A DNA stretch of 64,000 nt from Negativicoccus succinicivorans (GCF_014207605.1 NZ_JACHHI010000005.1:1-64000), one strand, 5' to 3'; positions 47,220 to 56,253 are shown, counted from the first letter of the stretch. Made by a program: numbers and translations. The notes: a model not told the origin generated them from the letters alone.

Positions 47220-49813
47220 TACTTCGCCATCTCCCAATTCGTGCCGTAGTGAATATCTACTACCAGCGGCACCGCCAGTTCCGCGGCGCCGGGCATGTGC
47301 ATTTCTAAAATTTGCGTAACGATGTCACGCTCTTCTTCGACGACTTCCAATACGAGTTCATCATGCACCTGCAGCAGCATGCGACTTTTCAGCCGGTTAC
47401 GAACCAGCGCCCAATACACATTATTCATCGCGCGCTTGATAATATCCGCCGCGGCCCCTTGAATCGGCGTATTGAGGGCCGTGCGTTCGGCAAAAGAACG
47501 CCGATTGAAATTGCGACTGTGAATATCCGGTAAGACGCGAAAACGTCCGTACATCGTTTCCGCGCGCCCCGATTCTTTCGCCGCTGCAATCGAATCCGCC
47601 ATATATTGGCGAACCTTGGGATAGCGCTCGAGATATTTTTCAATATACGCGCCCGCCTCTTCGCGGCTGATGCCGAGATCGCGCGCCAAACCGTAATCAC
47701 TGATGCCGTAAATAATTCCGAAGTTGACCGCCTTGGCATGCGAACGTTCCGCGGCCGTTACGTCTTTCGGATCTTTATGCAACACTTCCGCGGCGGTGCG
47801 ACGGTGGATATCCTCCTGATGTAAGAAAGCTTCCCGCAGTTTTTCATCCTCGGAAAGGTGCGCAAGGATACGCAATTCAATTTGTGAATAGTCGGCCGAC
47901 ATGAAACCGCTAAAACCTTTGCCCGGTACAAAGAGCGAACGGATGCGGCGACCTTCCTCCGTACGCACGGGAATGTTCTGCAAATTCGGGTCGGAACTGC
48001 TGAGCCGCCCCGTCGCCGTGACCGTTTGATTAAAAGTCGTATGCACCCGCTCGGTCTCCGGATCCACCAACTCCGCGATCCCGTCAAGATACGTCGAAAT
48101 CAATTTAGTGATCGTGCGGTAGGTGAGTACTTTCGCCACAATCGGGTGTTCCTTGAGCAAACCATTCAAAACTTCGGCGTCTGTCGAATAACCGGTCTTC
48201 GTTTTGCGTCCCGGCGGTAACTCCAGTTTAGTAAATAAAACATTCGACAGTTGTTGCGGGCTTAAAATATTAAATGTTTCTCCGGCCAGTTCGTAAATCT
48301 CAGCGGCAAGCGTTTCCGCCTGCGCAGTGAACTCGCCTTTTAACGCGGCCAGCTTATTTTGATCAATCGCGATGCCCGTATGCTCCATCGCCGCCAGCAC
48401 TTGCGTCAACGGCATCTCAAACGTCATGTAGAGATCCCATGCGCCGTTCGCTTTCAATTCCGCCGTAAGCGGCTCTACCAACTGCGCAAACATTTGGGCG
48501 CGGGCCGCCAGCATTTTTTCCCCGTCCTCATACGGATACGGCGCCGGTACGTGGTAGGCATCCGCTAAATAGGTGACGGGATACGAGGTGCGCGTCGGAT
48601 TTAATACGTACGCGGCCAATGTGACGTCAAACAGTTCTGCGACCGAAGTAAAAATGCCCGCCGCCTGGTACAGCAATTTGGCGCGGTCGGTAATAATCTG
48701 CGCTTCGCCGCCGAGAAGGATGCGGAGCGCTTCCGTGGCGGATTCGTCCTGCCAATAGTAGAGCGTATCGTCCACCAGCGCCGCAAGTTCTTTTAATGCA
48801 AGATGCGGAATTTTACCCGCGGTTGTCACGCTGACCGCCACGTGATCCGCATCTTTTAACACGCTCGGTTTCGCATCGGTAACGACAGTCATGTCGGCAG
48901 GTTTCTCCTGCGTCTGTTGCGCAAACAGGCCTTCGTCGCCGGCGATAATATGCGCTGCCTGCATTTTTCCGAGCATGCTGCGGAAGCCGAGCCGCTCGAA
49001 TAGCGTACGCGCTTCATCGACACGTCCCTGTGGTTCCATCTCGGATAAGTCGGTCGAAATATCCACATCGGTTTTAATCGTTGCAAGTTTGCGAGAAATG
49101 TAGGCGATATCTTTATTTTCCGTCAATCGTTCGACCAGTTTTTTGCCGCTGACCTCATCCAAACGGGCAAAAATTTCATCGAGCGTCGGAAATTGCTGTA
49201 ACAATTTCGAAGCCGTTTTCGGACCGATACCGGCGACACCCGGAATATTATCGGAGGTATCGCCCATGAGCGCTTTCCAGTCGACGATTTGCTCGGTCGT
49301 GACACCCGTGCTTTCCAACACCGTCTCCGGCGTCATCGCTTCCAACTGCGTCACGCCCCGTTTCGTCAGGTATACGGTAGTGGCATCGTCGACCAGCTGC
49401 AATGTATCGCGATCTCCGGTGATAATAGCGACATCGCACTCGCCGCGGTAGCGTTTACTGAGCGTGCCGATCAGATCATCGCCCTCGTAGCCTTCTTTTT
49501 CGTATTGCGCGATCCCGAGCGTCTGCAGCACTTCCCGGATCAGACCAAATTGCGGTGCAAGATCATCAGGGGCATCCGGTCGATTTCCCTTATAGTCCGC
49601 ATACAGCTCATTGCGAAACGTCACTCTTCCTTTATCAAATGCCACCGCTAAGTAAGTCGGCTTAAGATCCTCAAATACTTTGGCCAACATCAGTAAAAAA
49701 CCGTATACCGCATTCGTCGGATTTCCCTGCGGATCGGTTAACGCCGGTAGCGCAAAGAACGCGCGATACAGTAAACTGTTACCGTCAATTAAGACAAGGC
49801 GAGGTTTGCTCAT
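47219..49813 (-). CDS. polA: DNA polymerase I
   Basis: An 864-residue polymerase. The N-terminal 5'-3' exonuclease (about 1-290) has LVLIDGNSLLYRAFFA, GYEGDDLIGTL and KTASKLLQQFP. The central 3'-5' exonuclease region (about 300-480) lacks the Asp/Glu catalytic set and is probably inactive, as in many Firmicutes. The polymerase domain has DYSQIELRILAHLSED, AVNFGIIYGISDYGLA and LLQVHDELVLE. It heads the polA-mutM-coaE-slt run. Confidence 0.98.
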   Translation of the reverse strand: MSKPRLVLIDGNSLLYRAFFALPALTDPQGNPTNAVYGFLLMLAKVFEDLKPTYLAVAFDKGRVTFRNELYADYKGNRPDAPDDLAPQFGLIREVLQTLGIAQYEKEGYEGDDLIGTLSKRYRGECDVAIITGDRDTLQLVDDATTVYLTKRGVTQLEAMTPETVLESTGVTTEQIVDWKALMGDTSDNIPGVAGIGPKTASKLLQQFPTLDEIFARLDEVSGKKLVERLTENKDIAYISRKLATIKTDVDISTDLSEMEPQGRVDEARTLFERLGFRSMLGKMQAAHIIAGDEGLFAQQTQEKPADMTVVTDAKPSVLKDADHVAVSVTTAGKIPHLALKELAALVDDTLYYWQDESATEALRILLGGEAQIITDRAKLLYQAAGIFTSVAELFDVTLAAYVLNPTRTSYPVTYLADAYHVPAPYPYEDGEKMLAARAQMFAQLVEPLTAELKANGAWDLYMTFEMPLTQVLAAMEHTGIAIDQNKLAALKGEFTAQAETLAAEIYELAGETFNILSPQQLSNVLFTKLELPPGRKTKTGYSTDAEVLNGLLKEHPIVAKVLTYRTITKLISTYLDGIAELVDPETERVHTTFNQTVTATGRLSSSDPNLQNIPVRTEEGRRIRSLFVPGKGFSGFMSADYSQIELRILAHLSEDEKLREAFLHQEDIHRRTAAEVLHKDPKDVTAAERSHAKAVNFGIIYGISDYGLARDLGISREEAGAYIEKYLERYPKVRQYMADSIAAAKESGRAETMYGRFRVLPDIHSRNFNRRSFAERTALNTPIQGAAADIIKRAMNNVYWALVRNRLKSRMLLQVHDELVLEVVEEERDIVTQILEMHMPGAAELAVPLVVDIHYGTNWEMAK

Positions 49814-49854
49814 AGATTCCTCCCATTATGCTATACTATATTCAAATACATGTC

Positions 49855-49863
49855 ATTATACCA
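49855..49863 (-). promoter_or_regulatory. Extended -10 promoter of polA
   Basis: The minus strand reads TGGTATAAT (TATAAT at 49855-49860, TG at 49862-49863), about 42 nt upstream of the polA start. No good -35 is seen. Confidence 0.6.
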
Positions 49864-49950
49864 TATTTGCAACCGCGAACCGTGTTTTGCGACTTTGTCA
49901 CATGTCAGCACATCGACGCTAAAAATGCCGCAAGCACAGGCTTTTCATAT

Positions 49951-49956
49951 TATAAT
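49951..49956 (+). promoter_or_regulatory. -10 element of the rluA-type gene (possibly leaderless mRNA)
   Basis: A perfect TATAAT ends 6 nt before the ATG at 49963. A start 6-8 nt downstream of it would fall on that ATG. No Shine-Dalgarno stretch lies between them. Confidence 0.6.
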
Positions 49957-49962
49957 AGAGTT

Positions 49963-50853
49963 ATGCCGATGAAATGGATAGTGACGGATGCCCTGGCAGG
50001 CAAAACCGTCAGTCAGCAATTACGTTTATTGGGGATCTCTCAACGTGAACGACGCCGCTTACGCAGAGAGGCAACAGTCTTTTGCAACGGAGAACGTGTC
50101 GATTTCCACACACTTCCTCCGCTCGCTGCGGAAATCTCGCTGCAATGGCCCGTTCCCTCGCGACCGCCGGCCTGGCATATACCGCTGGATATTCGCTATG
50201 AAGACGCGCAATATATCGTCGTCAACAAACCCGCGGGCATGTTGGTTCACGCGACGGCAAAGGAACGTGAAAAGACCCTTCTGCATGCGCTTTCCGCGTA
50301 TTTTGAACGGCATGATGCAGACGCATATCCGCATCTCATACAACGTTTAGACAGGAACACTTCGGGATTAGTTCTTGTGGCAAAATCGCCACAGGCGCAG
50401 CATGCGCTCAACCGCAACCATTTGGCGTCGGTCGAGCGTACCTATCGGGCTTTGGTCCCTGGGCGATTTTTTACACCGTACGCCGAAATCACATGGCCGA
50501 TTGCCCGCTGTAAAGACAGTATCATTTTACGCGAAGTGAATCTGACGGAAGGCAAGCCCGCCGTTACCTATGTCACACGCTTAGCTGCGAATCAACAACT
50601 TTCCTACCTCGGTATCCGTCTGAAAACCGGACGAACGCATCAAATTCGGGTGCACCTCACCCATCTCGGCTACCCGCTACTGGGAGATGATTTGTACGGA
50701 GGATCCCGAGATATTCTTACGCGGCAAGCCTTACACGCCGCTACTCTTACTTTCATGCAGCCATATACCGGCCAAACGGTTCGCGTCAGCGCACCGCTTG
50801 CACCGGATATGAACGCCGTTCTCGAACGGCATTTATCTCATTATTTCCGTTAG
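49963..50853 (+). CDS. RluA-family rRNA/tRNA pseudouridine synthase
   Basis: A 296-residue pseudouridine synthase with an N-terminal S4-like segment (KTVSQQLRLLGISQRERRRLRRE) and the RluA core. The core shows IVVNKPAGMLVHA, the catalytic HLIQRLDRNTSGLVLVAKS (Asp in RLDRNTSG), and LKTGRTHQIRVHLTHLGYPLLGDDLYGG. The substrate site cannot be told. The ATG at 49963 (or 49969) lacks a ribosome site; the longer frame to 49828 overlaps the divergent polA promoter. fba follows 18 nt later. Confidence 0.9.
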   Translation: MPMKWIVTDALAGKTVSQQLRLLGISQRERRRLRREATVFCNGERVDFHTLPPLAAEISLQWPVPSRPPAWHIPLDIRYEDAQYIVVNKPAGMLVHATAKEREKTLLHALSAYFERHDADAYPHLIQRLDRNTSGLVLVAKSPQAQHALNRNHLASVERTYRALVPGRFFTPYAEITWPIARCKDSIILREVNLTEGKPAVTYVTRLAANQQLSYLGIRLKTGRTHQIRVHLTHLGYPLLGDDLYGGSRDILTRQALHAATLTFMQPYTGQTVRVSAPLAPDMNAVLERHLSHYFR

Positions 50854-50871
50854 CCTTAAGGAGGTTATCTC

Positions 50872-51801
50872 ATGCCGCTTGTCAGCTCTACTGAAATGTT
50901 TAAAAAAGCATATGAAGGGAAATACGCGATCGGCGCATTCAATGTCAACAATATGGAAATCATCCAAGGCATTGTCGATGCCGCGAAAGAAGAACAGTCA
51001 CCGTTAATTTTGCAGGTTTCCGCCGGCGCCCGTAAATATGCCCGTCATATTTACCTTGTCAAATTGGTGGAGGCCGCTGTCAGTGATACGGGCCTGCCGA
51101 TCTGTCTGCACTTGGATCACGGCGAAGATTTTGAAATTTGTAAAGCCTGCGTCGATGGCGGTTTTAATTCCGTCATGATCGACGGCTCCAAACATCCCTT
51201 TGAAGAAAATATCGCGTTGACCAAAAAGGTCGTTGAATACGCGCATTCGAAAGGCGTTGTCGTCGAAGCGGAGCTCGGGCGCTTGGCCGGTGTCGAAGAC
51301 GACATCTCCGTATCCGCGCGTGACGCCCAGTTCACCGATCCGGATCAGGCTGTAGAATTTGTCGAACGCACCGGTTGCGACTCGCTCGCGATTGCGATCG
51401 GCACCAGCCACGGCGCGTACAAATTCAAAGGCGAACCGTATCTTGATTTTGAACGTCTGCAACGCATTTCTGAACTGATGCCCGGATATCCGATCGTTTT
51501 GCACGGCGCTTCCACCGTCATTCCCGAATTTGTCGAGAAGTGTAATGAATACGGCGGCGACGTCGCCGGTGCACGCGGTGTGCCGGAAGAAATGCTGCGT
51601 AAAGCCGGTACCATGGGCGTTTGCAAAATTAATATCGATACCGACTTGCGCTTAGCGATGACGGCTTCGATTCGTGAACACTTGCAAAATCATCCGGCTG
51701 ATTTTGACCCCCGCACATACTTGGGCGCCGGTCGTGCCGCCATTAAAGGCATGGTACAACACAAAATCAAACACGTACTTAACAGCTCGAACCGCATTTA
51801 A
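50872..51801 (+). CDS. fba: Class II fructose-1,6-bisphosphate aldolase
   Basis: A 309-residue zinc aldolase for glycolysis and gluconeogenesis. It shows YAIGAFNVNNMEIIQG, the metal and catalytic LHLDHGEDFE, VEAELGRLAGVEDD, IAIGTSHGAYKFKG, LHGASTVI and CKINIDTDLRLAMT. A strong AAGGAGG site precedes it. It probably shares a transcript with the pseudouridine synthase gene and ends at a strong terminator. Confidence 0.96.
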   Translation: MPLVSSTEMFKKAYEGKYAIGAFNVNNMEIIQGIVDAAKEEQSPLILQVSAGARKYARHIYLVKLVEAAVSDTGLPICLHLDHGEDFEICKACVDGGFNSVMIDGSKHPFEENIALTKKVVEYAHSKGVVVEAELGRLAGVEDDISVSARDAQFTDPDQAVEFVERTGCDSLAIAIGTSHGAYKFKGEPYLDFERLQRISELMPGYPIVLHGASTVIPEFVEKCNEYGGDVAGARGVPEEMLRKAGTMGVCKINIDTDLRLAMTASIREHLQNHPADFDPRTYLGAGRAAIKGMVQHKIKHVLNSSNRI

Positions 51802-51803
51802 AC

Positions 51804-51833
51804 AAAAAGAGAGCCGAAAGGCTCTCTTTTTTG
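51804..51833. terminator. Bidirectional terminator between fba and the DsbA-like gene
   Basis: AAAAAGAGAGCC-GAAA-GGCTCTCTTTTTT has a perfect stem with a GAAA loop. It lies between convergent genes and serves both. Confidence 0.93.
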
Positions 51834-51836
51834 TTG

Positions 51837-52403
51837 TCATTGTGCCAGTGCTTTTTCGATATCGGTATAGGTTAAAACACCATCGGCAATGATCTCGCCG
51901 TCCTTTTCCAAGGTAGGAACATACTCCAACGCAATCTCCATACAATGCCGATCATGCTCTTTCAAGGTGTCAGCATATTGCTCTCCCACCAACACTTCGG
52001 CAGCGCCGCTCAGTCCTACTTCCTCCGCCCACTTTGCGAGCGTTGCGCGATCGCTCATGTCGCCCTCTTCCTGGTACGCGCCCGTGTAAACACGGTCGAC
52101 CCAGGCATCGGCTTTACCCTGCTCCTGCGCGAGTTCCAATAAACGCAAGGCGTCAAAGCTCGACGCATCCCACCTGGCAGTCGTCGCATTAATGCCGGCC
52201 TCTTTACCGAGTTCAGCAAACTGTTCGCGCGCGCGTTCGCCGGCATATTTTTCTTTGGCTTTACGGTTACGCCATTCAGGATGAATTTCCCAGCCGTACC
52301 ACTCCAGGCAGATATCTTTTTGCTCCTGTAATTTTCGTAAACTGCCCCAAGCATGGTAGCAATACGGGCAAACGAAATCGAAATAAACACGAATTTCTGA
52401 CAT
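51837..52403 (-). CDS. DsbA-family (FrnE-like) thiol oxidoreductase
   Basis: A 188-residue thioredoxin-fold protein without signal peptide, therefore cytoplasmic. The active site is FDFVCPYCYHAWG (Cys12, Cys15). An inserted helical domain of FrnE/DsbA-like type and the cis-Pro loop YVPTLEKDGEII follow. FrnE-like proteins act in disulfide handling under oxidative stress; the substrate is unknown. It is transcribed divergently from the ArsC-like gene. Confidence 0.88.
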   Translation of the reverse strand: MSEIRVYFDFVCPYCYHAWGSLRKLQEQKDICLEWYGWEIHPEWRNRKAKEKYAGERAREQFAELGKEAGINATTARWDASSFDALRLLELAQEQGKADAWVDRVYTGAYQEEGDMSDRATLAKWAEEVGLSGAAEVLVGEQYADTLKEHDRHCMEIALEYVPTLEKDGEIIADGVLTYTDIEKALAQ

Positions 52404-52432
52404 TACTATTCCTCCTTTGTGTTCCTGTTTTC

Positions 52433-52462
52433 ATTATATCGCAAAAATGAACATGGTATAAT
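52433..52462. promoter_or_regulatory. Symmetric bidirectional promoter, DsbA-like/ArsC-like genes
   Basis: TATAAT occurs on the plus strand at 52457-52462 (extended, TGGTATAAT) and on the minus strand at 52433-52438. Each -10 lies exactly where the other needs a -35: TTATAT at 52434-52439 for plus, and TTATAC at 52456-52461 for minus, both with 17-nt spacers. The two promoters use the same duplex face to face. Confidence 0.6.
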
Positions 52463-52485
52463 ATACGCAAAAAGGGGGTATAGAT

Positions 52486-52842
52486 ATGCTTTTTATTTAC
52501 TATCCGAAATGCAGTACCTGCCGACGCGCCAAAGCCTGGTTGGACGATAACAATATCCGCTATGAAGAAAGACTGATCGTGGAAGATCCGCCGACCGCAA
52601 AAGATCTTCTCCGCTGGAGTAAAAAAACCAATCAGCCGCTGACAAAATTTGCCAATACGAGCGGTCAATTATATCGGTCAAGCGGCTTGGCCAAACGCCG
52701 TCTGACACTTTCCGATGAAGAGTTTGCCAAAGAGCTGTCCCGTGACGGCATGCTGATCAAGCGGCCCCTCTTGGTGATTGATGATGACCATATTCTAACC
52801 GGTTTTCGCCAAACGGAATGGGAAGCCGCGTTACTTAAATAG
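52486..52842 (+). CDS. ArsC/Spx-family thiol reductase-like protein
   Basis: A 118-residue thioredoxin-fold protein of the ArsC family. Its CxxC is YYPKCSTCRRAKAWLDD (Cys9, Cys12), with the conserved PLTKFANTSGQLYRS segment and RPLLVIDDDHILTGF with the Arg-Pro of the family. It resembles YffB/Spx-like reductases more than true arsenate reductases. No ars genes adjoin. It is followed 9 nt later by a nitroreductase. Confidence 0.88.
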   Translation: MLFIYYPKCSTCRRAKAWLDDNNIRYEERLIVEDPPTAKDLLRWSKKTNQPLTKFANTSGQLYRSSGLAKRRLTLSDEEFAKELSRDGMLIKRPLLVIDDDHILTGFRQTEWEAALLK

Positions 52843-52851
52843 GAGGACTAT

Positions 52852-53367
52852 ATGGAGTTTAAAGAAGTGCTTTCCCTGCGTCAATCTACCCGAAATTACC
52901 GGACGAATCCCGTAGCTGCCGACGCTTTAGAGAATATTGTGCACGCCGGTGTCACAGCGCCGATTTCGTTGAGTCGTTATGAATCCTATCATTTGACTGT
53001 CATCACGGCCGAAGGTGTGTTGAAAAAGCTCGAGGAAGAATGGTTAGAACGCGGCAATACAGGCAATCCGATTTATGATGCCCCGGCACTGATCGTTGTT
53101 TTCGGTGATGAAAAAGTGACCTCCGGTTTGCGTAATGCCGATACGGGTTGTATCGTTACCCAAATGCATCTGGCCGCCACTGCGCTCGGTTTAGGGTCCT
53201 GCTACATTTGCGGTGCCATCCAGCAACTCGGCAAAGATGCCCGTTATCTCAACGGAGCACGTGTACCGGCCAATTTCGTGCCCATGGGAGCGCTTGCCAT
53301 CGGCGAACCGATGAGACCACTCAAAGCTCGTCATAAAGAAAGTAAAATGACGGTCGATCGTTTATAA
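52852..53367 (+). CDS. Nitroreductase-family flavoprotein
   Basis: A 171-residue FMN-dependent reductase-like protein. It has the FMN-binding start LSLRQSTRNYRTNPV, DTGCIVTQMHLAATALGLGSCYICG, and the phosphate-binding C-terminal PMGALAIGEP. It is shorter than the usual 190-220 residues because the central helical insert is small. The gene starts with AGGAGGACTAT-ATG and shares the transcript with the ArsC-like gene. Confidence 0.88.
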   Translation: MEFKEVLSLRQSTRNYRTNPVAADALENIVHAGVTAPISLSRYESYHLTVITAEGVLKKLEEEWLERGNTGNPIYDAPALIVVFGDEKVTSGLRNADTGCIVTQMHLAATALGLGSCYICGAIQQLGKDARYLNGARVPANFVPMGALAIGEPMRPLKARHKESKMTVDRL

Positions 53368-53369
53368 AT

Positions 53370-53401
53370 AAAAAGAGCTGCGCTTTGCGCAGCTCTTTTT
53401 A
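53370..53401. terminator. Bidirectional terminator between the nitroreductase and feo genes
   Basis: AAAAAGAGCTGCG-CTT-TGCGCAGCTCTTTTT is a strong hairpin between convergent transcripts. It overlaps the stop of the small cysteine-rich gene. Confidence 0.92.
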
Positions 53402-53587
53402 TTTCGATAATTTTTGTTTGCGTGCCCCAGTAGCGGCGGAACAGCACGAGCAACCTGTCATTTTTTTGTCACTGGTGCACCCCGGGCAATTTGTGCAGGA
53501 ATTTTCTTCGTGCAGACCGTGCCAAAAATGCCATGTCAGGTAGACAAATGCCGCCAGCACTGCCACCCCTATAAAAACAGTTTGCAT
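53399..53587 (-). CDS. FeoB-associated cysteine-rich membrane protein
   Basis: A 62-residue protein with one transmembrane helix (about 3-21, VFIGVAVLAAFVYLTWHFW). A Cys-rich tail CTNCPGCTSDKKMTGCSCCS with seven cysteines follows. Such small proteins often follow feoB in Bacillota and may bind or sense iron. It lies 9 nt after the feoB stop with a GAGGTGAGAAT site. Confidence 0.88.
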   Translation of the reverse strand: MQTVFIGVAVLAAFVYLTWHFWHGLHEENSCTNCPGCTSDKKMTGCSCCSAATGARKQKLSK

Positions 53588-53596
53588 ATTCTCACC

Positions 53597-55981
53597 TCAA
53601 AATCCGAGCATCCGACCGCCTTGATAAACCACAAAGGAGCACACCCAGGCAAGCGACGTACAATACATAAAGACAAATGCCGGCCAACGAAACGAGTCAG
53701 TTTCCCGACGCATCACAGCGAGTACGGCCAGACACGGACAGTATAACAAAACAAAGACCATCAGACTGAGCGCAATCAACGGATCAAACGCGGGATCCGC
53801 GGCAAGACGTTCCATCAAACCGCTGCTGTCATCCGGATCGGCTTGCATGCTGTAGATCGTGCCGAGCGAACTTACCAACACTTCTTTCGCCGTTAAAGCA
53901 GCTACCAGCGAAACGCCGATTTTCCAATTAAAGCCGAGCGGTTGCAAGACAGGTTCGATCATGTGTCCGAATTGTCCCGCATAGCTGTGAGCAAGTTGAT
54001 CGGCACTTTCCGCACGATCAATCGCCGCCATTTCTTCTTCGTGATCTTTCGTTAAGGCAAAATATTCCAACGCATACGGGTAGTATTGCGGCTGTGTCTC
54101 GGCCACCGATTGTAACGCCACCGGAAATTCCCGACCATATGCGGTAAACGACTTGGCAAGCGTTTCTTCTTCGGCGGCGTTTCCTTCTTCTTGCGCCGCG
54201 GCCAGCGCTTCCTCATTTTGCGTCTGCAAGGTTTCCAACGTTGCCACCGCTTGGAAAAGTGCCGGATTCTCATTGATTTCGTTAATGGCAAACGGCGCAA
54301 GCACTGCTTCCGCTTGGGTTTGATATTCCTGTGTCGCGGCGGCACGCAACGCGTCATAATCCTGATCAAGCGGGACATTTTGCGGATATACGGTAATAAA
54401 CCAAACAACCACAGAAGCCGCCAAAATAAACGTGCCTGCTTTTTTAAAGTATAGCACCGCTCGTTCCCACATGTGAAGCAAAACACCCTTTAGCGTCGGA
54501 ACGTGGTACTCCGGCATTTCCATAACGAACGGTTCCCTTTCTCCCGGGAATAAAAATTTACGGAAAGCCAGCGCCAGCACAATCGCCAGCACGATGCCCA
54601 GCATGTAAATGCCGAAAAGCACTGTCCCCGCCCACTTCGCGGTAAAGAAAGCACCGATCAACAGCGTATATACCGGCAAACGCGCGCCGCAACTCATCAT
54701 CGGCGCGACCAACATCGTCACCATACGATCCCGCGGATTATCCAGCGAACGTGTGCCCATGACGGCCGGCACTGTACAACCGAAACCCAGCAGCAACATA
54801 ATAAACGACTTGCCGTGCAAACCTACCGCATGCATCATGCGATCTAAAATAAACGCGGCACGCGCCATGTAACCGCTATCTTCCAAAAGCGCAATGCCAG
54901 CGAATAAAATTAAAATCAAAGGCAAGAAACTCAAAACCGCGCCGACGCCGCCAACAATTCCGTCCACAACAAGCGATTGGATGGCTCCTTCCGGCAAAAC
55001 GGTGGTAAGCCAAGTGCCGAAGTCTGTAATCACTCCATCGAGCCATTCCTGCGGATACGCCCCCAATGTGAATACCGCGTTAAACAGCAGCCACATCATA
55101 CCCGCAAAAATAAGCGGTCCGAAAAAGCGATGCGTCAATACTTTATCGATTTTATCCGAACGTGTTTCATGTAATGTGGGGTCTACCGTTACCGCCTGTT
55201 GAAATATCTGTACTGCAAATTGGTGGCGCTTTTCCGCAAAAATAAATTCTGCGTCAATTTCTTTCGGTAATGAATTTCGTAAACAATGCGCCAAGTTGAG
55301 TACGTCTTCCATACCGCCGCGTTGTTGCAACGCTTCTTGTACTTCCTGATCATTTTCCAACAGCTTAATCGCCAGCCAGCGTATCGGATACTGAATATCC
55401 GTCTGGGCTTGGATCGCTGTTGTCATGGTAGTGATCAAATGTTCCAGCGTCGGACCGTAGTCGATCTTAATCTGCGGCGCCTTGCCTTCCTTGGCAACAC
55501 GCGCCACATCTTCCAGCAACGCAACGGTTCCGACGTTGCGGCTGCCTACCGTTTGTACGACAGTGATGCCCAATGCGTCACTTAATTTTCGTAAATCGAT
55601 ATGGATGCCCATCTGGTCTGCCACGTCGACCATGTTCAACGCAATCACGACCGGCTGTCCCAACTCGACAAGCTGTGCGGTCAAGTACAGGTTACGCTCC
55701 AGGTTGGAAGCATCCTGGACATTGACGATCACATCGGGACGTTCGTTAATAATGGTGTTACGAGCTACCACTTCGTCCAAAGAACGGGCGGTCAAACTGT
55801 ACGTGCCCGGCAAATCCAAAAACAGCATGTCAATGCCTGCAAAACGTTTATGGCCCTCTTTGCGTTCCACCGTGACACCGGGATAGTTGCCCACATGTTG
55901 ACGCGCCCCGGTGAGATTATTGAAAACCGTCGTTTTGCCGCAGTTTGGATTGCCCGCCAACGCAATTTTAATCGCTTTCAT
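53597..55981 (-). CDS. feoB: Ferrous iron transport protein B
   Basis: A 794-residue Fe2+ permease with a cytoplasmic GTPase domain: G1 GNPNCGKTT (about 10-18), FLDLPGTYSLTA, and NMVDVAD. A guanine-dissociation-inhibitor-like helical domain and two gate-like membrane regions (GFGCTVPAVMGTRSL, LYCPCLAVLAVM) follow. Between membrane segments, about residues 535-663, is a Gln/Glu/Ala-rich insertion much longer than in typical homologues, predicted to be outside or helical. It is coupled to feoA. Confidence 0.96.
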   Translation of the reverse strand: MKAIKIALAGNPNCGKTTVFNNLTGARQHVGNYPGVTVERKEGHKRFAGIDMLFLDLPGTYSLTARSLDEVVARNTIINERPDVIVNVQDASNLERNLYLTAQLVELGQPVVIALNMVDVADQMGIHIDLRKLSDALGITVVQTVGSRNVGTVALLEDVARVAKEGKAPQIKIDYGPTLEHLITTMTTAIQAQTDIQYPIRWLAIKLLENDQEVQEALQQRGGMEDVLNLAHCLRNSLPKEIDAEFIFAEKRHQFAVQIFQQAVTVDPTLHETRSDKIDKVLTHRFFGPLIFAGMMWLLFNAVFTLGAYPQEWLDGVITDFGTWLTTVLPEGAIQSLVVDGIVGGVGAVLSFLPLILILFAGIALLEDSGYMARAAFILDRMMHAVGLHGKSFIMLLLGFGCTVPAVMGTRSLDNPRDRMVTMLVAPMMSCGARLPVYTLLIGAFFTAKWAGTVLFGIYMLGIVLAIVLALAFRKFLFPGEREPFVMEMPEYHVPTLKGVLLHMWERAVLYFKKAGTFILAASVVVWFITVYPQNVPLDQDYDALRAAATQEYQTQAEAVLAPFAINEINENPALFQAVATLETLQTQNEEALAAAQEEGNAAEEETLAKSFTAYGREFPVALQSVAETQPQYYPYALEYFALTKDHEEEMAAIDRAESADQLAHSYAGQFGHMIEPVLQPLGFNWKIGVSLVAALTAKEVLVSSLGTIYSMQADPDDSSGLMERLAADPAFDPLIALSLMVFVLLYCPCLAVLAVMRRETDSFRWPAFVFMYCTSLAWVCSFVVYQGGRMLGF

Positions 55982-56222
55982 CTTGTTCCTCCTGCGTCTT
56001 TACGTAAATCATCTCGGCTTCTGCCTTGCGTAAAGATAAATTAAAACCTTTGACTTTAATTTCGATCGGATCGCCCAGGGGTGCCTCTTTCATCACCGTT
56101 GCCCGAGCCCCTCGTACAACTCCCATATCAATCAATCGATGCTGCACATTACCGCGCCCCTCGACACGTGTAATCTCGCCCGTTTCTCCCGGGCGCAACT
56201 GCGCTAATGTCCGCTCCGCCAT
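55968..56222 (-). CDS. feoA: Ferrous iron transport protein A
   Basis: An 84-residue SH3-like FeoA domain: LAQLRPGETGEITRVEG, HRLIDMGVVRGARATVMKEAPLGDPIEIKVKGFNLSLRKAEAEMI. It supports FeoB. The start at 56222 lies 9 nt after GGAGG; the longer frame extends through the promoter. It overlaps feoB by 14 nt. Confidence 0.94.
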   Translation of the reverse strand: MAERTLAQLRPGETGEITRVEGRGNVQHRLIDMGVVRGARATVMKEAPLGDPIEIKVKGFNLSLRKAEAEMIYVKTQEEQDESD

Positions 56223-56253
56223 TATGGTGGACCTCCTCGTTTTATGATTTTTT

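Noticed and set aside
54052-54486. 144-residue Arg/Lys-rich frame inside feoB
   Set aside because: It is an out-of-frame reading of the Glu/Gln/Ala-rich insertion, with biased composition produced by the coding frame.
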